Part shown: one piece after another, positions 25,639-35,648 of the stretch
How the letters are laid out: every line of letters starts with the position of its first letter
Position numbering within the stretch: position 1 is the first letter of the stretch
Source of the DNA: a bacterium
Lineage (GTDB): Bacteria; CLD3; SB21
Length of the DNA: 61,054 nt
Direction of reading: 5' to 3'
Assembly (NCBI GenBank): GCA_019695335.1
Contig: JAIBAF010000015.1
Span: 1-61,054, forward strand
Program-made: the position numbers and the translations under genes
Notes under the pieces: model-generated
Seen by the model: only the letters and a program-made list of their open reading frames with translations
Databases searched by the model: none
Told to the model about the DNA's origin: nothing

Positions 25639-26646
25639 TTAAAAATCTGTCTCGCTTTGAATTCCGAACAACTTTCCTTTCTTCCACAAAGACAATTCTT
25701 CTTTAAGATTCTTTCGGTTGCGTTCAGTCAATTCTTTCGGATCTAGATTATTCAGATCAGGTTTGCCTGCATTAATCCAAGCTGTGTACCAGAAATTACT
25801 TGTTGAACGGATCGCATTGAGGAGCTGGCGCTCGATCATACCGTTGGCTTGGGCATGATATTGACGGGCGTAATTTAACGTGTGAATGACCTGGCTAAAT
25901 TTATTCTTGGCAGGTTTTCCGTCAGCGCCTTTGACTAAGATGCTATCCGGAGAAAAAGTTTTTTTAAGTTCACGATCAATCATCAAAAGCGTGTCAGCAA
26001 GCCTGTGAGAGTGGAGGATAATATCCCACGTTTCCGATTGGACGTTTTCAATGTATTTTGCTTCGTCGGTATGGAAATCATAAGTGGAACCAAACATTTC
26101 CGGTAATTGAGCCTCCCAAAATGCGTGGATGCCGCGTTGATTAGTCAATTGTCCGTCATGATTGGCCGATGTGTGCAGAGGCATATTGGCATCGCCGAGA
26201 TAATGACCGATGTCCGCTGCAAGAAACAGGATTTCGGTTTTTCTTTTTTCTTTAAAAGCGCGCGTCAGTTTATCCATCGATTCCATCAAATACCACGGCA
26301 AAATCCCGTTCGTGTCCAAAAATGCTTCGGAATATTTTATTTTCGCTTCTTTCATTGTCAAAGGAATGCTGTCAAGGATCCCGAAATTTTCCAGGTCAAT
26401 GTAATGGCGCGGATGTTCAGCTTTATCGCGCAACGTGTATTTCCGCAAATCCGGAACGGATGATTCCTGAGTAACAAAATCGATGTGATTGTAAAAAAAC
26501 TCCAGCAGCGGCGAAGGCAAAGCCAGCACGGCCGCCCGATTGATCCTTTCATGGCCGTACGCTCCCCAGCCTAAAATAACTGGAACGGCAATTACCGGCA
26601 AAATTATCAAAGTCAGTTTAGATCGAATAAGTTTTTTTATGGACAT
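25639..26646 (-). CDS. Zinc-dependent phospholipase C / S1-P1 nuclease-like protein
   Basis: An N-terminal membrane or signal helix (about 8-26) is followed by WGAYGHERINRAAV, with a Trp and a His suited to ligate zinc at the mature N-terminus, and then HYIDLEN, DIGHYLGDANMPLHTSANHDG and GIHAFWE. These supply the His, Asp and Glu set of the trinuclear zinc site of the phospholipase C/S1-P1 nuclease fold. The 335-residue length is usual. Whether it cuts phospholipids or nucleic acids is not visible. It is followed 6 bases upstream (on the same strand) by a serine hydrolase, so the two are probably cotranscribed. Confidence 0.82.
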   Translation of the reverse strand: MSIKKLIRSKLTLIILPVIAVPVILGWGAYGHERINRAAVLALPSPLLEFFYNHIDFVTQESSVPDLRKYTLRDKAEHPRHYIDLENFGILDSIPLTMKEAKIKYSEAFLDTNGILPWYLMESMDKLTRAFKEKRKTEILFLAADIGHYLGDANMPLHTSANHDGQLTNQRGIHAFWEAQLPEMFGSTYDFHTDEAKYIENVQSETWDIILHSHRLADTLLMIDRELKKTFSPDSILVKGADGKPAKNKFSQVIHTLNYARQYHAQANGMIERQLLNAIRSTSNFWYTAWINAGKPDLNNLDPKELTERNRKNLKEELSLWKKGKLFGIQSETDF

Positions 26647-26652
26647 GCTTGT

Positions 26653-27732
26653 TTAATCCTTTACTGCTTTTAAAATGTATTGTTGTAAAAAAATAATAGC
26701 TTGATCGTCATGACTTTCATCGTAATTGCCGCCGGTGGAGACCACCACCATGTCTAATTTTGGAATTACAAAAATAAATTGATCCGCAAACCCCCATGCA
26801 ATTTTTATGTCCTGACGCGTGGGAGAATGATTTTTCAAACTGTCGGCCGCTGTCATCCACCATTGGTAGCCATAACCGAAAGGATACGTTAAAACCGCAT
26901 GCAACGTTGTAGAAGTGTCGATCCAGTGGGATGAGATAATCGGTACACCTTGCCACATACCTTTTTGCAGATATAGATAACCGATTTTGGCCATGTCACG
27001 AGGCGTTAGATATAAACCGGCTCCGGTATTGGTAATCCCCATCGCTGCTTCCGTCCATTTATAATCGGTAATATTCAACGCATCAAACAGGGTTTCGCGA
27101 GCAAAAGATTCGGCTGATTGACCCGTCGCATTTTCCAACACACCGGACAACAAAACGCTTGCACCGGTATTATAGACGAAGCGACTACCCGGAGGATCGG
27201 ACATCGGCCGGTCTAAAACAAATTTACACCAATCGGAGCTGTTTGCCATTTGATTAAAATTATTCGATGGATCATAATAGGAGATGGACAATTCGTTCCA
27301 ACTAAATCCTGCTCGCATAGATAGTACATCCGACAATTTTACTGATTGTTTGTTGGAACTCATATTTTGAATCTGACTGTATTGCGGGAAAAATGAAAGG
27401 AGCGGTTGATTCAAATCATTGATCAGACCTTTGTCAATGGCAATTCCAATCAATGCGGATGTCACGGATTTTGTTACCGAATACATCGGATGTTTATTCG
27501 AAGCTCCATAACCACGGTAATAATTCTCCGTTACTAATTGTCCATGTCTGATAATCAGCAGGCTATGTACTTCTCCATAATATCCTGCTTCAATCCGGTC
27601 GGACAGTTCATTCAAGATGCCTGAATCTAAGTCCGCACTTTCTGGCGAAGCAACCGGAAGCCAAGGCTGCTCTTCGAGTCCGCCACAAGCAATGAAAAAG
27701 ACGGTAATCCAAATCCACTTAATTCTTTTCAT
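26653..27732 (-). CDS. Serine hydrolase of the class C beta-lactamase fold, lipoprotein
   Basis: The 359-residue protein has a lipoprotein signal (MKRIKW..FFIACG, Cys 16) and the penicillin-binding/beta-lactamase C fold: SxxK in YSVTKSVTSALIG (catalytic Ser and Lys), the YNTG motif in the YxN position, and a later GFADQF segment. Such proteins are esterases or peptidases, and only some hydrolyse beta-lactams. An upstream in-frame start would give a 374-residue protein, but an SD (ggag) sits 6 bases before ATG 27732 and produces a canonical leader, so I use it. It forms an operon with the phospholipase C-like gene. Confidence 0.85.
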   Translation of the reverse strand: MKRIKWIWITVFFIACGGLEEQPWLPVASPESADLDSGILNELSDRIEAGYYGEVHSLLIIRHGQLVTENYYRGYGASNKHPMYSVTKSVTSALIGIAIDKGLINDLNQPLLSFFPQYSQIQNMSSNKQSVKLSDVLSMRAGFSWNELSISYYDPSNNFNQMANSSDWCKFVLDRPMSDPPGSRFVYNTGASVLLSGVLENATGQSAESFARETLFDALNITDYKWTEAAMGITNTGAGLYLTPRDMAKIGYLYLQKGMWQGVPIISSHWIDTSTTLHAVLTYPFGYGYQWWMTAADSLKNHSPTRQDIKIAWGFADQFIFVIPKLDMVVVSTGGNYDESHDDQAIIFLQQYILKAVKD

Positions 27733-27877
27733 AGCAACTCCGGAACAAAACTTACGCAAGTGCCCAACCAATTTCAATAATGGTTATGGTAATGTTATTT
27801 ATTGACCGGTATTGGCTGAATATTTACCTTTCGGTCGTTCAAATCCAGACACATTTTCAGTGAAAGGTAAAATAATT

Positions 27878-29530
27878 ATGAAACGTTTCAGATTTATTTT
27901 TGTTGGGCTGTTTATTCTTTGCGGATTTGTTCTTGGCATGTTAGTGCAAACGCAAATGACGATTACGACAGCTGTGGTAGAACAAGCCGAGAAATTAATC
28001 GGCTTGAATTTCAATGAAGCCAAGAGAGATTCCATGCTGGAAGGGCTACAGGAACAGTTAGCAAATTATGAAAACATACGTAAAGTAAATTTGTCCAATT
28101 CCGTAATGCCGGCCGTTCAGTTTAATCCGATTCCGGGAGGATTTAAATTTGAAACTGAGCGTAAGCCGTTTAAATCGTCAAAACTTGATAAAGTCGATAT
28201 GCCTACGAAAATCGAGGATATCGCGTTTTACTCCGTCGGAGAATTAGCTTATCTCATCAAAAATAAAAAAATTACTTCCGTGCAATTGACGTCAATGTAT
28301 CTTGACCGGTTAAAAAAATACGGCCCGAAATTGGAATGCGTCATTACAATTACTGAAGAACTTGCCATGAAACAGGCGAAACGTGCCGATGAAGAAATAG
28401 CCAAAGGGAACTATCGCGGGCCGCTGCACGGTATTCCGTACGGCATTAAAGATTTACTTTCGGCCAAAGGTTATAAAACGACCTGGGGATCCGTTCCGTA
28501 CAAAGATCAGGTAATCGATGAAAACTCAACGGTTGTCAAACGTTTGGAGGAAGCCGGTGCCGTGTTAGTGGCGAAGCTCACGATGGGAGAATTGGCCTGG
28601 GGTGATGTATGGTACGGCGGTAAAACAAGAAACCCGTGGAATTTAGAGCGGGGTTCGAGCGGCTCGTCGGCCGGATCGGCTTCGGCCACTTCTGCCGGAT
28701 TAGTCGGTTTCTCAATCGGAACGGAAACGTGGGGTTCCATCGTCTCACCGTCGACGGAATGCGGCGTTACCGGCTTGCGTCCAACCTATGGACGCGTCAG
28801 TCGGCATGGCGCGATGGCATTAAGTTGGTCGATGGATAAAATCGGCCCGATCTGCCGGACTGTTGAAGATTGCGCTCTTGTGTTCAACGCCATTTATGGT
28901 CCGGATGGCGTCGACCCGACGTTGTATGACGCTCCATTCAATTACGATGCTTCGATCGACGTAAAAAAATTACGCGTGGGATATTTGAAAAACGATTTTG
29001 AAAAAGATTCAGCCGACATGAAGTATTATTCAGCCGTTTTTGAAACATTGAAAAATATGGGTGTGCAATTAGTTCCGGTGGAATTACCCAAATATCCGAC
29101 CTTCGACATCGCGATCATTCTCAGCGCCGAAGCCGGAGCTGCATTTGATGAACTCACACGCAGCGGCAAAGACGATTTGCTCGTTCGTCAAATTAAAAAT
29201 GCATGGCCAAATGTTTTCCGTGCCTCTCGTTTTATTCCTGCGGTTGAATATATTCAAGCCAACAGAATACGAAACCTGATTATTCAGGATATGCAAAAAC
29301 TGATGACGACGATCGACGTGTATCTTGCACCGCCATTTGCGGGGGATAATTTACTTTTGACTAATCTGACCGGCCATCCGTGCGTGGTACTTCCAATCGG
29401 ATTTACAGAAGATCATTTGCCGAGAACGATAACTTTTATGGGAAAACTTTTTGGTGAGGCACAGATTTTGGCCTTGGCCAAACGTTATCAGGATGCGACG
29501 GTATTTCATAAAAAACATCCGGCTTTATAA
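27878..29530 (+). CDS. Amidase signature family enzyme, membrane-anchored
   Basis: A hydrophobic N-terminal segment (about 5-25) anchors a 550-residue protein whose body is an amidase-signature domain. The Ser-cisSer-Lys triad is visible: Lys in GIPYGIKDLL and the Gly/Ser-rich loop RGSSGSSAGSASA. The IGTETWGSIVSPS segment forms the substrate channel seen in GatA/amidases. It hydrolyses amide bonds; the substrate is unknown. The ATG at 27878 has an aaagg SD; an in-frame TTG at 27812 would only add a poor leader. The stop overlaps the end of the anti-sigma gene by six bases, tail to tail. Confidence 0.85.
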   Translation: MKRFRFIFVGLFILCGFVLGMLVQTQMTITTAVVEQAEKLIGLNFNEAKRDSMLEGLQEQLANYENIRKVNLSNSVMPAVQFNPIPGGFKFETERKPFKSSKLDKVDMPTKIEDIAFYSVGELAYLIKNKKITSVQLTSMYLDRLKKYGPKLECVITITEELAMKQAKRADEEIAKGNYRGPLHGIPYGIKDLLSAKGYKTTWGSVPYKDQVIDENSTVVKRLEEAGAVLVAKLTMGELAWGDVWYGGKTRNPWNLERGSSGSSAGSASATSAGLVGFSIGTETWGSIVSPSTECGVTGLRPTYGRVSRHGAMALSWSMDKIGPICRTVEDCALVFNAIYGPDGVDPTLYDAPFNYDASIDVKKLRVGYLKNDFEKDSADMKYYSAVFETLKNMGVQLVPVELPKYPTFDIAIILSAEAGAAFDELTRSGKDDLLVRQIKNAWPNVFRASRFIPAVEYIQANRIRNLIIQDMQKLMTTIDVYLAPPFAGDNLLLTNLTGHPCVVLPIGFTEDHLPRTITFMGKLFGEAQILALAKRYQDATVFHKKHPAL

Positions 29531-29965
29531 GACATTACGTGAAGCCGATAGCAGATGCAATTCTGATAATGCGATCAGTAAAAACAAAAGAACAAACGTT
29601 TCAAAATTAAAAATCGAAAAACTTCTTTGAATTGCCGCCCAATTGTAGTTGTTGCTGAGAAATAAAACTGTAATTAAAATACATGCAGCAACCATGGAAA
29701 CTGATGTTCCTGTAGAAATCTGGCGGTTAAATTGGCGTACATTCAGCTCTTTTTTCTGCAATTCGCTTCGAATGAGGACCTGATGAAAAGGCGGAACGTC
29801 AGCCTGCTTCTCAGTTTCGGTTTTTATATTTTGAAAAGACTTAAGTAGCTGCTCAGCGAGCCGACAGGAAGCGCACGAGTCAACATGAACGCGTAATTCG
29901 TTTGTCCAACCATTTTTCACAATGGCCTGAATAACTTCATTTTCACGATGGCACTCAGAATTCAT
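29525..29965 (-). CDS. Anti-sigma factor with zinc-finger-like motif
   Basis: The 146-residue protein begins with an HxxxCxxC element (HVDSCASCRLAE, His 27, Cys 31 and Cys 34), the zinc-binding anti-sigma (ZAS) pattern, and ends with two transmembrane helices (about 90-104 and 120-135). Such proteins hold an ECF sigma factor at the membrane until a signal. Its start overlaps the stop of the sigma gene by four bases (ATGA), the typical arrangement of cognate pairs. Confidence 0.78.
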   Translation of the reverse strand: MNSECHRENEVIQAIVKNGWTNELRVHVDSCASCRLAEQLLKSFQNIKTETEKQADVPPFHQVLIRSELQKKELNVRQFNRQISTGTSVSMVAACILITVLFLSNNYNWAAIQRSFSIFNFETFVLLFLLIALSELHLLSASRNVL

Positions 29966-30444
29966 AACGATTCCTTTTTTGATAAAATTTCCAGCAAACG
30001 GTTTTTGGCACGAAACAGCAGAACTTTTACGCTTTTAGATTGAATGTTCAGGATTTCGGCGATTTCGGAATGAGAATAATTTTCGGCATAAGCTAACCAC
30101 AACAAAGAGCGCTGATTCGATGGTAATTGGCGAAAGGCGCTTTCGAGGTCAATTTTTTGAACAACCTTCAATTCGAAATTTTGTTCCATCTTATCTTCAA
30201 TGCTAAGCTCAGTCATTTTTTTGTTTGCACGCCAGTGATCCAATACCAGGCGCGTAGCCGTTTGAAACAGATAGGTTTTTCGCTGTTGATCGGTCAAGGA
30301 TGGAATTTCGCGGCTGAGCATACGCACAAACGATTCCTGAACGACATCGTTAGTCAGATCCTCATCATTACAAAAACGGCGGATGTAAGACCATAACGAT
30401 TTTGCATGCGACTCATACAATTGTTTGAATTCAGTTTCATTCAT
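29962..30444 (-). CDS. ECF-type RNA polymerase sigma factor
   Basis: The 160-residue protein has a sigma-2 region (FCNDEDLTNDVVQESFVRML) binding the -10 element and a sigma-4 region with the helix-turn-helix (SHSEIAEILNIQSKSVKVLLFRAKNRL) for the -35 element. Region 3 is absent, as in ECF sigma factors. It is coupled to the zinc-finger anti-sigma gene by a 4-base overlap. There is no clear SD. The regulon is unknown; the small membrane gene 18 bases upstream could be in the same unit. Confidence 0.9.
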   Translation of the reverse strand: MNETEFKQLYESHAKSLWSYIRRFCNDEDLTNDVVQESFVRMLSREIPSLTDQQRKTYLFQTATRLVLDHWRANKKMTELSIEDKMEQNFELKVVQKIDLESAFRQLPSNQRSLLWLAYAENYSHSEIAEILNIQSKSVKVLLFRAKNRLLEILSKKESL

Positions 30445-30462
30445 GCTGGTAGCGCGCGGTCA

Positions 30463-30894
30463 TTATTTTTGTAAAAACTTCTTGGCAATCACCGCATTGA
30501 TCAGAAGTCCCAGACCGATGGCAATGGCCATACTTCCCCAATAGTAAAAATCGTGCATTTTATTGATCTGGTTGACATCTTCATATCCGCTCCACGAATA
30601 GCCGTTTATCAGCATGGCAATGCCTGCCAAAATTAAAATAACCGCCGCACTCAAAAGCCTTAGAATTTTCAATTCAGCATTGCTCTGATGGTCAGGGAAT
30701 ATCTTTTTTCCATCGCTGCTTTTTAGAAATTCTATGAATTCCTGATACGTTGAGAATTTTTTGATCATTTCGTGTTTGATCTCCAGTTGCTTCATATTCT
30801 CGTCAGCCGATAACCGATATTTTCTGAACCAAAGCCATGAAATCCAGCCTGCGAGAGCCAGCAATGCCGGAAATATAAATAGTTCTTCATTCAT
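30463..30894 (-). CDS. Small membrane protein, unknown
   Basis: The 143-residue protein has three hydrophobic helices (about 5-24, 78-99 and 115-135) and a charged linker (residues 35-70) with an amphipathic helix. An SD (ggagtg) fits the start at 30894. It sits 18 bases upstream of the ECF sigma gene on the same strand, so it could be coregulated. No family is recognised. Confidence 0.65.
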   Translation of the reverse strand: MNEELFIFPALLALAGWISWLWFRKYRLSADENMKQLEIKHEMIKKFSTYQEFIEFLKSSDGKKIFPDHQSNAELKILRLLSAAVILILAGIAMLINGYSWSGYEDVNQINKMHDFYYWGSMAIAIGLGLLINAVIAKKFLQK

Positions 30895-30973
30895 AATTCA
30901 CTCCGCGTTTATAACAATAAGACGTAGCAGGCATGCCGAAAGTTAACATTTTTAATTCAAGCAGAGATTTAAT

Positions 30974-33900
30974 TCACGCAATCCCTTTGCCGAGATAGGA
31001 ACGCAATTTTGGAGGAATGGGACGTTGGACGAGGACGTTTTGCAGAGGCCATTTTTCAGGCTCGTTGATGTTTTCAAGGAACGTGACATCTTTGCCGTCT
31101 AAAAGCGCTACCGGAACGCCGTCGCGATAGAGAATACGATTGGCGGCAATATTGGAAACGCGTTTTTCGACGGTGATGACGCCGTGAAGATTGAGCGGAT
31201 CGGACGCGCTGATGGAAATAAGTTTGCCGGTTTTTTGTTCTTTTTTGATGGAACGTAATTTCGTGACGGCTTCCGGTAGTGCGAACTGCTCGCCCCACAC
31301 GCCTTCAACAAATCGTCCGCCGCGAATTTCACCGCGCGCTTCGAGCTTCCGGTAAATTTTAGCTAATTCGCGCCACGGCGGCGAAATGGCTTCACGTTCA
31401 GCGAGTTTTCTGAACACCACGCCGTAACGTCTGAGCAAAAGCCGGGCGGTAAATTCGATTTCCATGTTTGATTTGTCTGAAGCAGGTGCAGAGAGGGAGC
31501 CCGAAACTTGGCTATTGTCCAGAAGTAATCCCCAACGTCCAGCCTGATCCATCGTGAAAGGAGCTTGTTTTTTTCCACGTTCGTGTGCGCTGGCTAATTT
31601 GTATTTGGCCGGAACCAGCAACGCGCGCAGTCCTGTAAAACTGTCAGACGTGACAATTCCGAGCGCAACAAGTTCAGCAATGGCTTCTTCCGCTTGTGAC
31701 TTGAGCACACCGGCCTTGTCAACAATGTCATGGTAAAACGATGCGCCGCGTTCAACTAAAAACTCGTAAACTTTTTTAGTCGTATGCGACAGCGATTCTA
31801 AAATTTCTTTCGGCGCGTCGGAAAAATGTTTCCATGTTTCCAGATTCGTTCTCTGCACGAGCATGATCGGCGTGGATTTGACAGGTCCGCGGCCGGAGCC
31901 GTTCACACGAAATCGTCCCCATGCAGTGCGGCCGGATAAACAGGCAAAATCGAGCCAGGTAAAATCGTAATCGGTAATTCGCGCCGGTAAAATATCCGAT
32001 TCCCAAGCCGCTGCCGCCGCTTCAAATCCTTCCAGTTGATTCAAAACTACATTCAGCGCTTCCTGGCCTTCTAAGCGCTCCGCAGGATCGACGTGCTGCC
32101 ATGAAAATAAGAACCGCATGAAATCAGCCGGCGAAACCGCTTCGATTTCTTTACGCAATTTCTCAAGTGTATAGCGATGAATGCGCGCCAGAATTCGCCG
32201 TTCACACCATTCGGTTTCCAATGCATCCGGCTTGAATTTTCCACGGAAAGCAAATCCTTCAACTTCCAATTTGAGTAAAGACTGATCGATGTCAGAAGCC
32301 GGTAAGCCGACCGAAAGGGCAAGTTTAGAAGCTGTGACCGGGCCAAGTCCTTCAAGTCTTCCACGAATGATCTCTGTCAAAGCATCTTCGCGGGTCCACG
32401 ATTGAGCCAATAGTTTTTCAGGAAGATTCAATTCGGGCGTAAAGTGGCCGTTATCAAAAATCGCTTTGAATTGCTGGACGCGTTCGATAGCAAGATAACA
32501 GACTGTTTGATTAACCTGAAAAATCGTTGCGCGTTTTTGAGAAGCGAGTTCATCAAAATAATTTTTCCACGGTGCGATTTCCTGTTCGGTCAGAAAACCT
32601 AAAAGCGTCAGGGCGTCATGCAATTCATCCGCATTTTCAACTTCCGGCCAGACTTCATCACAGACCAATTCAATGGCAAGCGGATCGAGTTTGCCCAGAT
32701 CAGCGGCTTCGGAAGGATCAAGCCAGCGACGGCTCATCACGGCACGGGCACGGCGTTCTTCAATCGGAGCGTCATCGAGAAACGCGTACGGACGTGCGTT
32801 CAAAATTTCTTGCGCCAACGGCGACGGTTCGCGTAAATCTTTGGCTACCAGTTTGATCTCATTGGCTTCAATGCGCCGGAAAAGATTTTCGAGTTCACCG
32901 ACGTCCATCGCCTCGAACAAACAATCTTCGATAGTTTGATTGACCAAAGGATGATCCGGAACTTCACGATCGCCGGCGATATTTTCGAGGCACGCGAGTT
33001 GATCCGGGAAAACAAGCGCAACCAGATCCTGCGCGTTCATGCGTTGAATCTGAGCGGGAACTTTTTTTCCGTCACGGCGGCGCAGCATAGCCAGTGAGCG
33101 CGTTGCATTCCAGCGCCAGCGTATTTCAAACATCGGCGAATCGAAAACAGCTTGTACCAACGTAGGCCGGACGATTTTAGAATTGAGATACGTGAATACT
33201 TCATCGACCGGAAAACTATGCGTCGAACCGAGCGATAAAATAATTGCATCTTCTGTCGCCGCGGCCTGAAGCTCGAAATTAAATTTCCGGCAGAATTTTT
33301 TCCGAAGCGACAAACCCCATGCACGATTGAGCCGGCTGCCGAAAGGCGAATGAATGATCAGGTGCATGTCGCCGGCTTCATCAAAAAATCGTTCAAGCAC
33401 GATCGTTGTTTGCGAGGGGATTACGCCGAGTGCCGTTTTCGCAAGGGCGAGATATGTGACAATTTGATCGGCTGCCGCCGAGTGAATTCCAACTTCATTG
33501 ACTAACCAATCCGGAGCCGTGCCGCGCCATTTTGTCGGCGCAGTCTCTCGATCTTTGAGCGTGGTCGAAGAGTCGGGAGAGAGTTCTGAATTTGCTGCCA
33601 ATAATTCATCCAAATTTCCAAACCGTGAAGCCACCTCATCTCTGAATCTCGAAACGGCGTACGATAATTCGATACTCCGTCCCGGCGCTTCACCGAGCCA
33701 GAACGGAATACTCGGCGGTGACATGCCTGCGTCTGCAACGCGTACTACGCCATTTTCCACACGTAGAATTTGCCACGACTTATTACCCAATTGAAAAATA
33801 TCGCCGACGCTGGCTTCGAAAGCGAAATCTTCATTAAGCGTTCCGATAAACGTATTCGTCGGCTCGAGGATCACATCGTAATCAAATGTATCGGGAATGG

Positions 33901-35422
33901 CGCCGCCGGAAGTGATGGCAGCCAACCGGGAGCCTTTTCGTGCGCGCAGGCGTTTGTTGACGACATCGTTAAATAAGTACGCGCCGCGTTTACCACGACG
34001 TGTCGTAAATCCATTGACCAGCATCTCGATCGTCTCGTCAAATTCCTTACGCGTCAGATTCCGGTAGGGATACGCGCGCCGAAAAAGTTCGAATAACTCG
34101 TCCTCATGCCATTCCTGCGCGGCTACTTCGGCGACAATTTGTTGCGCCAGAATATCGACCGGTTTTTCCGGGATGATGATGTGATCAAGTTCGCCGCGGC
34201 GGATCGCGTCAAATAACGACGCGCATTCGACCAATTCGTCGCGTGTGAGCGGAAAAATCCGGCCTTTGGGAGTACCGGTCACGCTGTGTCCGGAGCGCCC
34301 AACGCGTTGTAGAAAAGTCGCAATTGATTTGGGCGAACCGATCTGGCACACGAGATCGACGGAGCCGATATCGATACCGAGTTCCAATGACGCCGTTGCA
34401 ACGAGTGCACGCAGTGCACCGGATTTTAATCGCTGTTCGGCATCCAACCGCTGCTCGCGCGACATACTGCCGTGATGTGCGGTAATTGTTTCGGGTCCTA
34501 GTTTTTCCGTAAGATAATGGGCGATGCGTTCGGCCAATCGGCGTGTATTCACAAAAATCAATGTCGTGCGGTGTTCGGCGATCAGTTCTTCGAGGCGGAT
34601 ATAAATTTCTTCCCATACTTCGGTGGACATCACGGCGGTAAGCGGAGAACGCGGAACTTCAATGCCAAGTTCCAGGTTGCGTTTGTGGCCGGTGTTGATG
34701 ATCGTACATTGGTTCCGATCTTTGAGCGAAGCCGAAGAGTCGGTTTGTGTTTGAGGAGCGGCTTGATCAATTCCAACCAAAAAATCCGCGATCGCTTCAA
34801 TCGGTTTTTGCGTCGCCGAAATGCCGATGCGCGTTAGCGGTTTTTGAACAAGCGCTTGTAAACGTTCGAGCGAGAGTGCCAGATGCGTTCCGCGTTTGTC
34901 GCGCACGAGCGCATGAATTTCATCCACAATCACCGTATGTACGTCATGTAACATTTTACGGCCGTTCTCACTCGTCAAAAGCAGAAACAACGATTCCGGC
35001 GTCGTGACGAGAATGTGCGGAGGATGTTTGAGCATCGCGGTGCGCTCGCTGGCAGGCGTGTCGCCGGTTCGAACCATCGTACGCAGTTCGACCCGCGGCA
35101 ACTGCATCGATGTTAATTCTTCTTCGATACCTTCAAGCGGTCGCTGAAGATTTTTTTCAATATCGTTGCTCAGCGCTTTTAATGGCGACACGTACACGAC
35201 CATCGTCTGGTTGGGCAACGGCGATTGCAGGCCTTGTTGAATCAAATCGTCGATCGTGGCGAGAAAAGAGGCCAGGGTTTTACCGGAACCTGTTGGCGCA
35301 GCAATGAGCGTGTGGCGGCGGCGTTTGATCGCCGGCCACGCGAGCGATTGTATTTCTGTCGGCTGACTGAAGGTTTTAGTAAACCAGTTTGCTACAGCCG
35401 GATGAAATTCGTTTAAAGACAT
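30974..35422 (-). CDS. lhr: Lhr-type ATP-dependent DNA helicase (large superfamily 2)
   Basis: The 1482-residue protein has helicase motifs at the N-terminus: the Q-motif region, Walker [10 protein letters not shown] (residues 41-49), DEIH, and SGHSVTG/GRxxR region (QRVGRSGH). They are followed by a long middle and C-terminal part matching the Lhr core, winged-helix and the C-terminal domain of bacterial Lhr. The family unwinds 3'-5' in DNA repair. The ATG at 35422 gives MSLNEFHP; an upstream GTG exists but adds a poor leader. Two short repeat-derived inserts lie in frame near residues 227-236 (nt 34715-34743) and 615-626 (nt 33544-33580). G+C is higher than in neighbouring genes. Confidence 0.93.
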   Translation of the reverse strand: MSLNEFHPAVANWFTKTFSQPTEIQSLAWPAIKRRRHTLIAAPTGSGKTLASFLATIDDLIQQGLQSPLPNQTMVVYVSPLKALSNDIEKNLQRPLEGIEEELTSMQLPRVELRTMVRTGDTPASERTAMLKHPPHILVTTPESLFLLLTSENGRKMLHDVHTVIVDEIHALVRDKRGTHLALSLERLQALVQKPLTRIGISATQKPIEAIADFLVGIDQAAPQTQTDSSASLKDRNQCTIINTGHKRNLELGIEVPRSPLTAVMSTEVWEEIYIRLEELIAEHRTTLIFVNTRRLAERIAHYLTEKLGPETITAHHGSMSREQRLDAEQRLKSGALRALVATASLELGIDIGSVDLVCQIGSPKSIATFLQRVGRSGHSVTGTPKGRIFPLTRDELVECASLFDAIRRGELDHIIIPEKPVDILAQQIVAEVAAQEWHEDELFELFRRAYPYRNLTRKEFDETIEMLVNGFTTRRGKRGAYLFNDVVNKRLRARKGSRLAAITSGGAIPDTFDYDVILEPTNTFIGTLNEDFAFEASVGDIFQLGNKSWQILRVENGVVRVADAGMSPPSIPFWLGEAPGRSIELSYAVSRFRDEVASRFGNLDELLAANSELSPDSSTTLKDRETAPTKWRGTAPDWLVNEVGIHSAAADQIVTYLALAKTALGVIPSQTTIVLERFFDEAGDMHLIIHSPFGSRLNRAWGLSLRKKFCRKFNFELQAAATEDAIILSLGSTHSFPVDEVFTYLNSKIVRPTLVQAVFDSPMFEIRWRWNATRSLAMLRRRDGKKVPAQIQRMNAQDLVALVFPDQLACLENIAGDREVPDHPLVNQTIEDCLFEAMDVGELENLFRRIEANEIKLVAKDLREPSPLAQEILNARPYAFLDDAPIEERRARAVMSRRWLDPSEAADLGKLDPLAIELVCDEVWPEVENADELHDALTLLGFLTEQEIAPWKNYFDELASQKRATIFQVNQTVCYLAIERVQQFKAIFDNGHFTPELNLPEKLLAQSWTREDALTEIIRGRLEGLGPVTASKLALSVGLPASDIDQSLLKLEVEGFAFRGKFKPDALETEWCERRILARIHRYTLEKLRKEIEAVSPADFMRFLFSWQHVDPAERLEGQEALNVVLNQLEGFEAAAAAWESDILPARITDYDFTWLDFACLSGRTAWGRFRVNGSGRGPVKSTPIMLVQRTNLETWKHFSDAPKEILESLSHTTKKVYEFLVERGASFYHDIVDKAGVLKSQAEEAIAELVALGIVTSDSFTGLRALLVPAKYKLASAHERGKKQAPFTMDQAGRWGLLLDNSQVSGSLSAPASDKSNMEIEFTARLLLRRYGVVFRKLAEREAISPPWRELAKIYRKLEARGEIRGGRFVEGVWGEQFALPEAVTKLRSIKKEQKTGKLISISASDPLNLHGVITVEKRVSNIAANRILYRDGVPVALLDGKDVTFLENINEPEKWPLQNVLVQRPIPPKLRSYLGKGIA
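33544..33580. repeat. In-frame REP-like palindromic insert in lhr, copy 1
   Basis: An imperfect palindrome whose outer arms are TCTCTCGA and TCGGGAGA (7 of 8 pairs). In the coding orientation it encodes [11 protein letters not shown] in the helicase linker. It shares CTTCG..CACGCTCAAAGATCG with copy 2 at 34715-34743; the 27-base cores differ at only 4 positions. Confidence 0.7.
34715..34743. repeat. In-frame REP-like palindromic insert in lhr, copy 2
   Basis: Sequence related to copy 1 (23 of 27 bases identical) in the same reading frame, encoding [11 protein letters not shown] between the helicase core and the VDAGH-type strand ([16 protein letters not shown]). Its core CTTCGGCTTCGCTCA differs by one base from the intergenic element at 40736. 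Confidence 0.7.
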
Positions 35423-35493
35423 AATTAAAATTTGATAATTATAATCGCCACAAAAAAACACAAAAATTTAAACAAATAGTACATGGAAGATAC

Positions 35494-35596
35494 GCACACA
35501 GATGACACGGATTTGACAGACTTCGCGCTAAATTTTTAACGATTGGCAATGATCAATCTGTGTTGATCAGTTATATCAGTGTTTTCCGTGTGCCAA
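35494..35596. repeat. Degenerate inverted repeat between lhr and the SpoIIE-type gene
   Basis: A stretch starting with cacacagatgacacgg and one ending with gatcagttatatcagtg and ttttccgtgtgc are recognisably reverse-complementary over much of their length (tcaa..tctgtgt / acaca..gat..ttga). It looks like a decayed interspersed repeat of the kind common in FCB-group intergenic DNA. It lies in the intergenic region 35423-35648, where no other signal was recognised. Confidence 0.4.
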
Positions 35597-35648
35597 GGTT
35601 ATCAACAATTTCTTGAACTCTACGTATTATTTGCTAAACTTATGCACC

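Noticed and set aside
27812-27877. TTG-initiated extension of the amidase
   Set aside because: The added 22 residues are not a signal peptide, while the ATG at 27878 has an SD and gives a normal membrane anchor.
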